A stretch of 64,000 nt of DNA, taken from positions 1 to 64,000 of the forward strand of contig MU832582.1 in assembly GCA_029204225.1 (NCBI GenBank), written 5' to 3'. The stretch is from Diphasiastrum complanatum. Lineage: Eukaryota > Streptophyta > Lycopodiopsida > Lycopodiales > Lycopodiaceae. The notes below the pieces were generated by a model. It searched no databases. It saw only the letters and a program-made list of their open reading frames with translations, and had not been told where the DNA came from. Every line of letters starts with the position of its first letter. Within the stretch, counting starts at the first letter, position 1. Made by a program: the position numbers and the translations under genes. Shown one piece after another: positions 13,494 through 23,257 of this stretch.

Positions 13494-14155
13494 TCACTTA
13501 CTCCTTCCTTTATGCTTGTCCTTGACAAAAAGGGCTTTGTCACTTCCACCATGCTCGAGTTTGTTCATCCTAGAAAGTTTATAACTTTGCCTAGCTTCTT
13601 GAAAAATGACAATTCCTTGGAGAGTTTCTAAATTAGGCAACTCCTCCTTAATGGCAAAGGATTGAACAAGATTATCATAGTCATCTTTCAAGCCATTTAG
13701 AATGACTTGTACTAGCTCATCTTGGTTAATAGTAACACCAACACAAGAAAGCTCTCTATGAAGATCTTCTACTCTTAGAACATAGTTTAATGCACTCTCC
13801 TCACTTCTTTGAAACTTTGGAAAATTTGATTCCTAAGAGTGAGTATTCTAGAAGTATTCTTTGCTTCATAGATGGATTTAAGTGCATCCCTAGCATCTTT
13901 AGCTGTGGTGCAAGATCCTATCTCTCTCAAAATTTCATTAGATACATTCATCTTAATGAAATGTAGAGCCATTCTAGCTCTCTTCATGTACTTAGGTATT
14001 TCAAGCTGTGCTTGAGGCTCCTCCTCAATACCAAGCACAATGTCCATAACATCCTGGAGTATCAAAATAGACTCCATTGTAAACTTCCAAATTGAGTAAT
14101 TAGAAGTATTTAGTCTTTCATTTGCTTTTACGAGATATCCTCCCAAAGGTGCCAT
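13494..14155 (-). pseudogene. Copia-type gag (UBN2-like) with frameshift
   Basis: Starts MAPLGGYLVKANERLNTSNY and shows the copia gag N-terminal pattern: W-x-F-x-M-E-S, then DALKSIYEA and TLRNQIF. The first frame ends after about 122 codons. A one-base shift near 13,800 restores a gag-like frame (NYVLRVEDLHREL, QVILNGLKDDYDN, LVQSFAIKEELPNLETL). No zinc knuckle follows. The 750 bp between this gag and the PBS (14,156-14,906) holds no recognisable protein. Confidence 0.8.
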
Positions 14156-14906
14156 TATATGAAGACTTACTTATTGGACAACAATATGTTTGAGCTTGTT
14201 CCAATCAGACTTAATGTTGCTGCTCTCTTCCACTATAGGTATTTTCAAGGATATGCTACCTTCCTATGTGAAAAAATTGCAACTGTATTTGAGATGAATC
14301 TCAAATATTCCACAAAACAAGATTATCTAGATCAGACACTCAAAATGGTTTAAGGCACATTGACAAGTTTGAATCCTACTTTTGGCACATGTGAAATGCT
14401 TCAAAAGAAAACACTATTGATACACAAAAGGCTCAAAAGTTGTTCAATTACTTCAAACTTAGTCTTGATCTTCAGTTTCTTGTGTAGGATGCTCAAAACA
14501 ATGGACTCAGAACAAAGCAAGGTTGAATCAGATCAAAAAGTGGTCACTTGGATTTTGGACCTCTCCCTACCCTCTTCAAGAGCTTATAACTCTTGATAGA
14601 CACATTAGACTGATTTGATTTCAATTTCTATGGAAAGTACACTTCATAAGCTTTCCATCAAGCTATAACACCACTATCTTTGGATTAACTAGCAAGGAGA
14701 TAGAAGGGACTGAAAAACTCTAATTTTCACACATGCAGAGTTCCAGGATTCCGTACTATCACTTTTCAAACTTGAAAATTCAGTTTCAATCCGATTTGAT
14801 CCAAACACTCTTCAAAGATAGATAAGAAAAAGTAAATAATTGCTTTTTTGCTTGAATCAGCTCTCAAATCTTGTAGAATCAGAGATGTTAGCATGCAAAG
14901 CTCAAT

Positions 14907-14921
14907 TTGGCTCTGATACCA
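14907..14921 (-). other. Primer-binding site (tRNA-iMet)
   Basis: Minus-strand TGGTATCAGAGCCAA, the canonical plant retroelement PBS, directly next to the LTR end at 14,922. It fixes the orientation and the LTR boundary. Confidence 0.9.
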
Positions 14922-15495
14922 TGACAAAATTTTCAGAATTCACACGTGTGGGGATGATCCACAAGTATGATAGATCTTATTAAGCTTTATGATTAGCACA
15001 ATAACCTAATTCTAGATTGAATAGCAAGATCTAGTATAGAAGTTATGGCTTAACCACAATCTAGCATGCTAAGAATCAGAGAATGATAGCAATGAATCAT
15101 AAATGAGCAAAAGTACAAAAAATTAGTGTATGAGCACTAGCCTCAACACAAGTTAGAGAGAGAAAGTGAGAGAGATATCAAGCAAAAATGGTGTAGATCC
15201 AAAATGGCATGAGATAGCTACAAAGCTTTGGTTCTTCACCAAAAATTATGAGAATGGCTACACATATTTATGGAGTTTGAGGTAGCTCAAGGTACAACCA
15301 CATCCATCCACCTTTCAATGATATCTAAAGTGAAAACTAGAGTCTATGTGACATTTGTCACATTCATGCATGTATCTCTACCTACTTTTACCAAGTGTCC
15401 TAGTTCTAACTAGAATTGTACAAATCATCATGCATGTGTCCATTTCACTTTGTGCATGCCTTGCATGTCACTATGGATCACTTACAATTAATGCA
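14922..15495 (-). repeat. Right (5') LTR of gag-only element
   Basis: Same length and ends as the left LTR. CACACGTGTG lies at 14,941-14,950. Sequence identity with the left copy stops at 15,495, where gypsy-like sequence resumes. Confidence 0.85.
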
Positions 15496-15519
15496 TGTGA
15501 AATGCCACGAGTTTCTACA

Positions 15520-15870
15520 AGCATATTTTTGCTATTTCTAAGTCTACACAATATAACTCTTCTTATCAAGCACAAACTCTTCAAAGAAGAAGTTGCTGTT
15601 GTAGATGGAGGAGTAGGTGTCAACCTTATCTCCACTACTTTGTATGAGAAATGAAATCTACAAGGCTTGAAAGTTGCCAAGTTTGCCATCAAACTAGCTG
15701 ATCAATCATGTGTGTGGCTGAAGGAAATTGTAGAAGACATTCCAATCAAGATAGCAGGAGTACAATTTGTCATTACATTTGTGGTGATAGACATTCTTTA
15801 AACACCCACTGCCTATCGAATTTTTTTGGGACAACCCCAGTTATGAGTTACACAAGTAGTTCACCAGCAA
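15520..15870 (+). pseudogene. Ty3/gypsy retropepsin fragment
   Basis: Reads EEVAVVDGGVGVNLISTTLY, where DGG stands at the active-site position of plant gypsy aspartic proteases. KVAKFAIKLADQS, VEDIPIKIAGVQF and FVVIDI follow, the usual retropepsin order. TGA at 15,652-15,654 replaces an expected Trp; a second stop follows near 15,799. It continues the gypsy element interrupted at 12,888. Confidence 0.75.
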
Positions 15871-16079
15871 AGAGTGGGCAGTAAAGGTGGATCCCTCCAC
15901 ATGGGTGGTGAAACCTGAACCACCCAAGGCTGATGACACTTCTTCTACAACAGACCATAACATTGATCACACGAAAGTCTCAATGGGTGTTCATGATGAT
16001 TCACAAATAGATACCATGTTGTGCACATATGTGAATGGTCAATTGTATGGATGGGCATGCATATCATCATGATCCAAAT

Positions 16080-17332
16080 CCAAATTCAGAACCCAACGAA
16101 TCACCACCATGAGGATTCACCTTGGACAAGCCAATCTCCTACGGGGTGAACATGATGAATGTAGCATCGCTGTCAACAACGGAACCTATTCCAAAACCTG
16201 TTGAAGATGATTTAGTTCCATTGTCCTACAACGAGGGAGCTGAGCTGATAGATGAGCAGATTCTACACCACATGGATTCCACACGTTATGGAGTTCAACG
16301 AATATCTGCTCAACCTTCTCAGAAATCTCCACATGCTAAAGTCTCCAAGACGCCACCACCGAAAGCACCTATACCAAAAAAATCAACAAAAGCAGAGATA
16401 CAATCAGGTGATCAAGTGGAGTGATTTATCCGAAGAGGTTATAGCAATAGTGGATGAAGACATTTGGAACTATGTAACGAATGTCAAAGAACCTCAATAT
16501 AAGACAACGAGCAAAGAAGCAGCAACAACCAACAACGATGTACACAAAAAGACTAAAGTTGATGAGCATCTAGCTCAAGGGTCATCCGACCAAGCTTTGA
16601 CATCAACTTCAGAAATGTCAAAAGCAATGCAAAAACTATCACTCACAAATGGAACTAAGATCAACCTTTTGAAGGAGAAATGAACAAGGCACCAACCCAT
16701 GATGTGCTAGAATACTTCAAGAGTTATACCCTTGGATGATATGGTGATAATGTTGCCAAAAGCGCAAAGGGAACCTGATGCAAATTAAAAAAAAAAAAAA
16801 GAACAAGTCTACAAGAGACTGGATCGCACTCAACTGATGAATCTAGCAATGCTAGATAGGTGAAGAAGACAAAATTGTTCATGTGGGAGTGCAACTCACG
16901 CCCTCACAATTCACCAAGCTGCATAAACTATTGATGGAGTATAAAGATTGCTTTGAGTGGTCTTACAAAGATCTCAAGGGAATTCCAACATCTGTAGTCC
17001 AACACATCATATCTTTGGTTGAAGAAGCAATGCCAAAGGTGAGCCGATATTATCGTTGCAACCCTAACTACACCAAGTTGATCAAACAAGAGTTGTAGAA
17101 GTTGCTTGATGCCGATTTCATCTATGAAATTGAGCACATGGAATGGGTGTTGCCCATAGTCATTGTTCCCAAGAAGAATGACAAAATATGAATTTGTGTC
17201 AATCTGAAGGCACTTAACGCTATGACGCAGAAGGACCACTTTCCCTTATCGTTCATAGAAAGCGTTCTAGATCGAGTAGCTGGAGCGAAAGCCTACAGTT
17301 TTTTAGATGGCTTCAACGGCTATAAACAAGGG
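16080..17332 (+). pseudogene. Ty3/gypsy linker and reverse-transcriptase N-terminal half
   Basis: A Pro/Lys-rich linker (about 16,122-16,690, two overlapping frames joined by a shift) precedes a gypsy RT. RT landmarks are KDCFEWSYKDLKGIP, VLPIVIVPKKN, CVNLKALNAMTQKDHFPL, VAGAKAYSFLDGFNGY. A stop ends the frame at about 17,096, and TGA at 17,189-17,191 replaces an Arg codon. The frame breaks after GYKQ at the solo LTR and resumes at about 17,996. Confidence 0.8.
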
Positions 17333-17337
17333 AAAAT

Positions 17338-17990
17338 TTTCAAAAAAATCAAAGATCAAAAGACATTTAGTTCATCAACTATCTTTAGCCAAATTTGGTT
17401 GCACACCTAGAAATAGCTAGAAGGTAGAAATCACTACTTTATGCATGCTAGAACTTAGAAACGCATAATGATCTGATCATCAACACTTGAATATGACTTA
17501 TTATTGTCCATGTACATACATCATCAGTGTGTTATTGTACTTCACACGTGTGAAAGCTAGATCAACCATAAAATCAACATTCTACACATAGAAACTCAAG
17601 ATATCAAGAGAGAAGCACACAAGGTGGACATAGAAACACAAGAGATGAATTCTTCACAAAGGGAAAAACTTTTATGATTATTTCTCCATGCCGGTACAGC
17701 TATTTATAGCTTCCAAAATGTCATTTGGCCACTTGCCCCAAAGTTGACCTAATTTGAAAACTTCTAGATACTTCATGAAAAACCTAGAAATTATAGTCTA
17801 GATGCAATGTACCAAAATTAGCCAATTAGAATGGGTCCAAATACGACCTCATCCACTTATCTACTTGTCAAAAATAGTACAAACACTAATTAGGCCTTAT
17901 TGACAATTATGAATCTATCTCTAAGTTGAGATTTCATTTTGGCCTCCAAAAATGCCAATAAACCAACAAACTAGTTGCCAATTTTTCACA
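17338..17990 (-). mobile_element. Solo LTR inside the gypsy RT
   Basis: The RT reading breaks at KI and resumes with KIAPEDQHKTTF. The flanks carry the same 5 bp, AAAAT (17,333-17,337 and 17,991-17,995), a typical LTR-element target duplication. The 653-bp insert reads TGTGAAAAATTGG from the right on the minus strand and has minus-strand TATAAATA at 17,701-17,708. CACACGTGTG is at 17,542-17,551. No coding sequence. The left end lacks a clean CA, probably through mutation. Confidence 0.7.
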
Positions 17991-17995
17991 AAAAT

Positions 17996-18577
17996 TGCAC
18001 CTGAGGATCAACACAAGACTACATTTGCTACTAAATGGGGTACATATGCCTACAAGGTTATGTCATTCGGTCTTTGTAATGCCCCTAGCTCTTTCCAGTG
18101 CGTCATGCAAAAGGCATAAGAATATTTACAGAAGTTCCTAGAGATCTTCCTAGATGATCTTTGCGTCCACGAATATAATGATAAACACTTATCTCACTTA
18201 GAGAAGGTGCTTATACAATGCCGCACATTTCAAATATCATTGAACTGAGAGAAATGCCAATTTTGGATCACATATGGTCTTATCTTAGGCCATATTGTAT
18301 CTAGACATGAAATCACCACTAATCTGTCTAAGATACGTATCATGGATCTTTAACCCCTTGGAATGATTCGTGAAGTCTACGTGCTTATGGAACATACCAA
18401 TTACTATTGGATCTTTATTCTATCCTTTGTGAATTTGGCACGTCCTATCTACAAGCTAGCAATTGATCCACATTGGATGGAGGAAGCCATGCAAGCTTTC
18501 CAAAAGCTGAAAAAAACACTTATATCTACGCCAATCTTATGGCCTCCGAGTGCATATCCTTCACACATATCCTTCTA
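17996..18577 (+). pseudogene. Ty3/gypsy reverse-transcriptase C-terminal half
   Basis: Continues the RT past the solo LTR: PEDQHKTTFATKWGTYAYK, MSFGLCNAPSSFQ, then LEIFLDDLCVH, where the catalytic Y/F-x-DD region reads FLDD. Connection-domain sequence follows (ILGHIVSRHEI, LARPIYKLAIDPHW). Several stops break it. It ends near SAYPSHIS, before an RNase H domain would begin. Confidence 0.8.
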
Positions 18578-19740
18578 GTGTAGCTCGGATTTGAGCTAGA
18601 TAGGTTCAATTATGATGACATGCAGATGTTTAGATAGCATGCAAAGTCTTACTGTATGCATGCAAGCCACATGCAATCAGTGCATGCAACATGCAAAGTA
18701 GTTTCAGTGATCTACACATGTCTAGGCAGTTTTATGAGTTGACATGCAGTACATGCAACATACATGCATGCAATTACATGTGGATCTCTGGTAGGTGAAT
18801 TAGTTCAGTTAATTGGACTTTCCATGCAACTCCATTGTAGGAATTCGAGTCTCTCTCATGTAGGAAAAGTTGAACATGTTTTGCCACATTGTGAATATTG
18901 AGATTTTGGTGTTTTGAACTCATTCTCTCTTGACCCGAGTTTTCTATGCTTAATTTTCTCTCTCTACCTGAGAACAGCCTTTTTTTCCCATACTGAGCAC
19001 TTAGAATTATATCTGACATTCATTTCTCATAGTGAAGAGTTAGATTTTTTCATCTGATGTATGCCATTGTGCTCTTGCCTTAGATTTTTCAAGCATACTG
19101 TTCTTTGATCAATCTTGTGCAATCACAACACCTCAGTAAGATCTTGTAGGGTGTGTGGTGAAGTTCACACGTGCTAAAAACTTCACACATGCAACTACAT
19201 ATATCGTATTCAGAATGAATTTGAACGAATCAAATTTTGTCCTATTTGATCACAGCTTTGAAGTCACTAGATCAAAAGAGTCAATTCATAGCCATGCATG
19301 AAGTAACTGAATTCTAGATTTAGATTTTATGAGTGCAGAAGCATTTTAGGAGCGGTGATTAGAATGACGAATTCAACTTATGCTATCAGTCACACAAATA
19401 GTTTAATCTATGAATAATGTATCTACAAGCATGGATCTATTTGAACAGCATTCAATTAGAACATACACGATTCTGATTATGAAACGAATATTAATTAGTC
19501 ACAAATGATAACAGTTTGAATGCAGATAGAGTCGCACTCTTTTTAAGACAATACTTTGTAGTAACAGAGAGAAATAACAAAACAATTGCACTCTGGATTG
19601 ATCGAATCAATCGCTTAAGCTTTGTTCAGAAATCCAATAGTGCTACTTTACAACTAATAAGTTGATAGGTATTTGTACAGATGGCTAGCTATTTACAAGA
19701 ATGGTTAATCTATACTCTACAAATGAGATTAATCCACTAC
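18578..19740. other. Unclassified spacer rich in CATGCA
   Basis: No gene recognised. Between about 18,640 and 18,780 CATGCA-type hexamers recur many times. CACACGTG lies at 19,166-19,173 and a related CACACATGC 20 bp on, the palindrome seen in the LTRs of this window. Confidence 0.5.
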
Positions 19741-20460
19741 GTGCTGTTAGTAGTCACTTTCGGATAGTATTTGAGTCTGTTCAAGATCCTGCCCGTCATG
19801 ACGATGTGACTGCTGAAGCCATGATGATATATCAGACTTGGGTATACGAGTGGCTGGGTGAATAGGGCTGATGTAATCAAGTCCCCATTTCTCAAATGGC
19901 GCTTGAGCCAATATAGGATGTAACGGCTCATAGTTCACCTTTGTTGGTCTGCATGCCCTCTGGCATACATTGCATTGCTTGATGTACACTTTAGTATCCT
20001 TGTGCATTGTTGTCCACCAGTAGTCGAATTGTAGGATCTTTCGTACTGTTATTCCACTGCAAAGTGTTCACCTCCCATTGCTTCATGCGAGAAGGACATG
20101 ATCTGACTTGTCTCATGGGGCAGGATACAACGACGAATGATATTATCTGCCCCTCTTCGATACAGTTGGTCGGAAATCAGCTGATATGGATGAGCTTTAA
20201 GTACAAGCTTCCGCTGTTGCGCCTTGGATAGTGATCGATCAGGATTCCGTTCATCGATCAGGCGGCCCAACCTTTTACAACATCCATGTAAAATAAAACA
20301 ACATCCAGTAGCTCATCATCAGGCTGAGGATCCTTTTGCATTGATTCGATTCGAGATACATGATCCGCCATATTATGTTGCTCGCCTTTGTGTACTCTTA
20401 TTCGGAAATCGAACTATAGCTCCTATAGCATACTTTGATGTGTTGGCATGCACATGAAAT
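19741..20460 (-). pseudogene. Ty3/gypsy RNase H-integrase fragment with internal deletion
   Basis: Minus strand, right to left: FHVHANTSKYAIGAIV (RNase H start), a deletion, ADHVSRIES (RNase H end), then an integrase part. The latter shows KLVLKAHPYQLISDQLYRRG, the HHCC zinc-binding region (SHEAMGGEH ... CNVCQRA) and EKWGLDYISPIHP, close to the first catalytic Asp. The catalytic core is truncated and the frame is shifted between the two halves. Opposite strand to the RT at 17-18.6 kb, so it comes from a different insertion. Confidence 0.75.
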
Positions 20461-20556
20461 TCAATTGTCCAAATATTGTAATAATCTTCACAGCATGCAC
20501 TGAGGATTCTGCTTGCTTCTGACTGTTGCGAGGTGAATTGTTTCAAATCCCAATAG

Positions 20557-20935
20557 TGGCAAGGGGGTTTTCACAGACTCCCAATATCGACTACTTCAAA
20601 ACCTTTAGCCCGGTGGTCAAGTATTATTCTATCTGACTGTTGCTATCATATGATGTTGCAGCCAACCTTGAGGTACACCAGATGGATGTACAAACAACAT
20701 TCCTCAATGGAGTCATTGAAGAGGACATATATATGATCCAGCCAGAAGGCTATGTCCTCAATGGTTAAGAAGATCGAGTATGCAAGCTCTCAATCAATCC
20801 TAGATTTCACTCTAGGAGGAAGCACATCGAAATTAAATACTACTATATCAAGAGCAAGATACTCAACAACGAGGTGAGTCGGAAGTTTTGGAGAACCCAG
20901 TACATGGCAGCTGATATCTTTACAAAAAGTTAAAT
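20557..20935 (+). pseudogene. Ty1/copia pol with large internal deletion
   Basis: The start of a copia RT (DYFKTFSPVV, then LEVHQMDVQTTFLNGVIEED, MIQPEGYVLNG) is joined after about 200 bp to the end of RNase H (FHSRRKHIEIKYYYI, YMAADIFTK). Roughly 300 codons between them are gone, including the YVDD catalytic motif. TGA at 20,634-20,636 stands where Trp is expected, and TAA at 20,766-20,768 probably replaces Gln. Confidence 0.8.
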
Positions 20936-22885
20936 AAAGAAGCACACAAGAATTTTTGTGCCATCTTGAATTTGAAAGTCAAGGCATTCAAGGATCTATC
21001 CTCTCCATCCCTTATCTCATGGCTAATCTAGATCCATTCATTTGTTGTATGTAAACACTTGTATAGTCACATACTCTACAAAAATACAAAGGAATCAATA
21101 ACAACGTTCTGTTGACACTACCGAACTATCAAATTGAGTATCATAATCTATTTTGTAGTCATTATCAACTATTCGACCATCATCATCGAAACTATCAGCA
21201 ATCTTCATTGACTATTCGAGTCACACTTTTTAGAAGAGTTCTTGCACCCCCCCTAATGGAGACAATGGAATTCTTATTTATACAAGAATGCTAATTGCAT
21301 CTTGAATAAATTTACAAGACTCTTTGATAGTAGTGACTACTACTAACAAATATGTGGTTAGCTATAGTAGAACCTCCGTTGAAAGACTCTGTGAAAAAGA
21401 ACATCATTATTGTTGGTTGTGAAGTTCAATATTCATTTCGACCTTGACTCAAAGGTGAAGTTGTGGTGAACTGGTCTTTGGCTTCTACTTGGTTCTACAA
21501 CAAATTTTAGAGAAAATATCAATGCAATGTCCACTTCCTTAAATGTTAGCCCAAATTGATGTATGATAGTGGTTACCAGCCCCTTTTTGCAAGGTGCAAC
21601 TTAGAAATTTTCACTATAGACTAGCAAGTGCCCCTAAGCCACAACAAGTCTCTATACAACCCACTACACTTATTCCCTAGTTCATTTATCCTTGCAAAAT
21701 TCACACAAGTTCCTTTCCATGTGAGATGGGTGTCATTAAGTAAATAAAACCTAACAATAGAATTTATATTTCTCATTCCTCAAAAATATCATCTCACTTA
21801 GAGTTGGGATTTTTAGTAGTCAATTAGCCTTCAAAGTTTTCTCCAAAAAACAAGAATTTATGTGGTCTAATCACACTTTGAGATCTTTTCTTGCATCCTA
21901 GCATTTCCCTCCATTGTTTTTAATCCTTGGAAATATCCTATCACATTTATTTCATACCATCAACAAAAGTGGGGGTAGATTAGAACAAGTAGTATTTGGT
22001 AACTTCATCTATAGTTTCAAGAAGTGAAAAGAGGAGAAAACTGCCAAGAGAATGAATAACATTTGGCGTTCATGTAGATTCATGTACATGGACAAGGGAA
22101 ATTGTAGAATAAAGTACAACATTGGCATTCTATACTATGATCTCAAGTTGTAGCTTAGTTATATCTATAATTTTCAAGAAGTCTATTGTTGACCACATTG
22201 GGTATTCATGTTCCACCTATATTTATTGGTTCGCACTAATCTATCACAGGCCATTAATAATCTAGATTCTATCTGGTACTCCTAGCTACATACATCTCTT
22301 GCATATATTACAAGTTTTTGCAAGTGAGGATGGCAACCAATTGTCCTTTGATCCTTCCTAGCTAAACTCAATAGTAAATGTTCTTGTCATTGCCACATCA
22401 AATATTATTTTTCCCAATTTTGTTTTGCCACATTCAATACTACTTTGTTGCAACAACGAATATTTTATCTTTTCCCCCTATATGTACAACAGAAACGCAT
22501 ATGATTTTTGATTTTTATTAGTCCACTTGCCTATCCTGCCGTATATAAGGACCACTAATTGTTGAATATGTATGCAAAAAAAAAAATAATTATGATAATT
22601 AAATTTTTAAGACATCTTGATTGTGACGTACTAATTTCTTTGAAGTCTAGCTATGAAAATCAAGGGCAACCTTTGGTAGTGAGAGGATTTTGGTCCATAA
22701 AAGTTTGAAGGTTTCAAAAGGGAAAGTTGTTTCTAAAACCTACATGCCTAAAAAAAAAACTCCAATTTTGAAAGGACACTCTAGGGAAGTTGCCCCAACA
22801 TTGCCCGCCCCCATTGGCCAAACACTTGACGCTGCCATTGGCCCAACACTTGTTAAGACAAACTAAAAAGTTTAGATGAAGTTCA
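20936..22885. other. Region between copia scrap and LPAT gene
   Basis: The first few hundred bases may be the decayed 3' LTR of the copia scrap. The rest is AT-rich without a recognised gene. A TATA-like CCGTATATAAGG lies near 22,540, about 350 bp upstream of the LPAT open frame; it is the only promoter-like element I noticed there, and nothing shows it is used. Confidence 0.4.
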
Positions 22886-23257
22886 ATGATTGGTGCTCGG
22901 GTTTTCCAAAAACCAACCACCCTCCCAATTGGCTCACACTTGCCTCACATTCCATTCTCAACTGTTTCAAACTACCAAGTAGGACCCCCCCACCCCCCTC
23001 TTCATCATCCACCACGACCACTTTATTTGCTCCAAGTAGCCCACAAAAGTGACATGAACCTAGGGTCTCGTAGATTGCTTGTTGGTTGGTGCCTTGGAAG
23101 TTGGTCCTGGGGCCTGGCCTTGAGAGCAGTTTTGTTTAGCAGCTTCTGGGCAGCGCTGGGACCCTGGGTTGCTGGCTGGTCTTGCGTGGGGTCGGAAGGA
23201 TCGTGCCTTGTCTCCGATGGATGGATTGATCACGCCATCGCTGCTGCCACAAATCCC
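22886..23257 (+). other. Open upstream frame / probable 5' leader of the LPAT gene
   Basis: In frame with the acyltransferase and without stops, but Pro/His-rich at first, then Trp- and Gly-rich (possible starts at 22,886 and 23,054). The region is GC-richer than its surroundings and other frames are open too, so absence of stops is weak evidence for translation. Confidence 0.4.

Larger units (their letters stand above)
12888..15495 (-). mobile_element. Gag-only LTR retrotransposon (TR-GAG-like), 2.6 kb
   Basis: A compact minus-strand LTR element. Two 574-bp LTRs (12,888-13,461 and 14,922-15,495) share TG...CA ends and high identity by eye. A perfect tRNA-iMet PBS abuts the right LTR. The only protein is a copia-type gag (about 14,155 to 13,494); there is no protease, integrase or RT, so any movement must rely on enzymes from another element. 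It lies within a + strand gypsy element, between knuckle and protease. The 5-mers outside the LTRs (GTAGT and TGTGA) do not match, so no clean target duplication survives. A short polypurine tract is also not evident, consistent with a deletion between gag and the 3' LTR. Confidence 0.8.

Noticed and set aside
12883-15500. Target-site duplication around the gag-only element
   Set aside because: Flanking 5-mers GTAGT and TGTGA do not match; I kept the element on the strength of its LTR pair and PBS.
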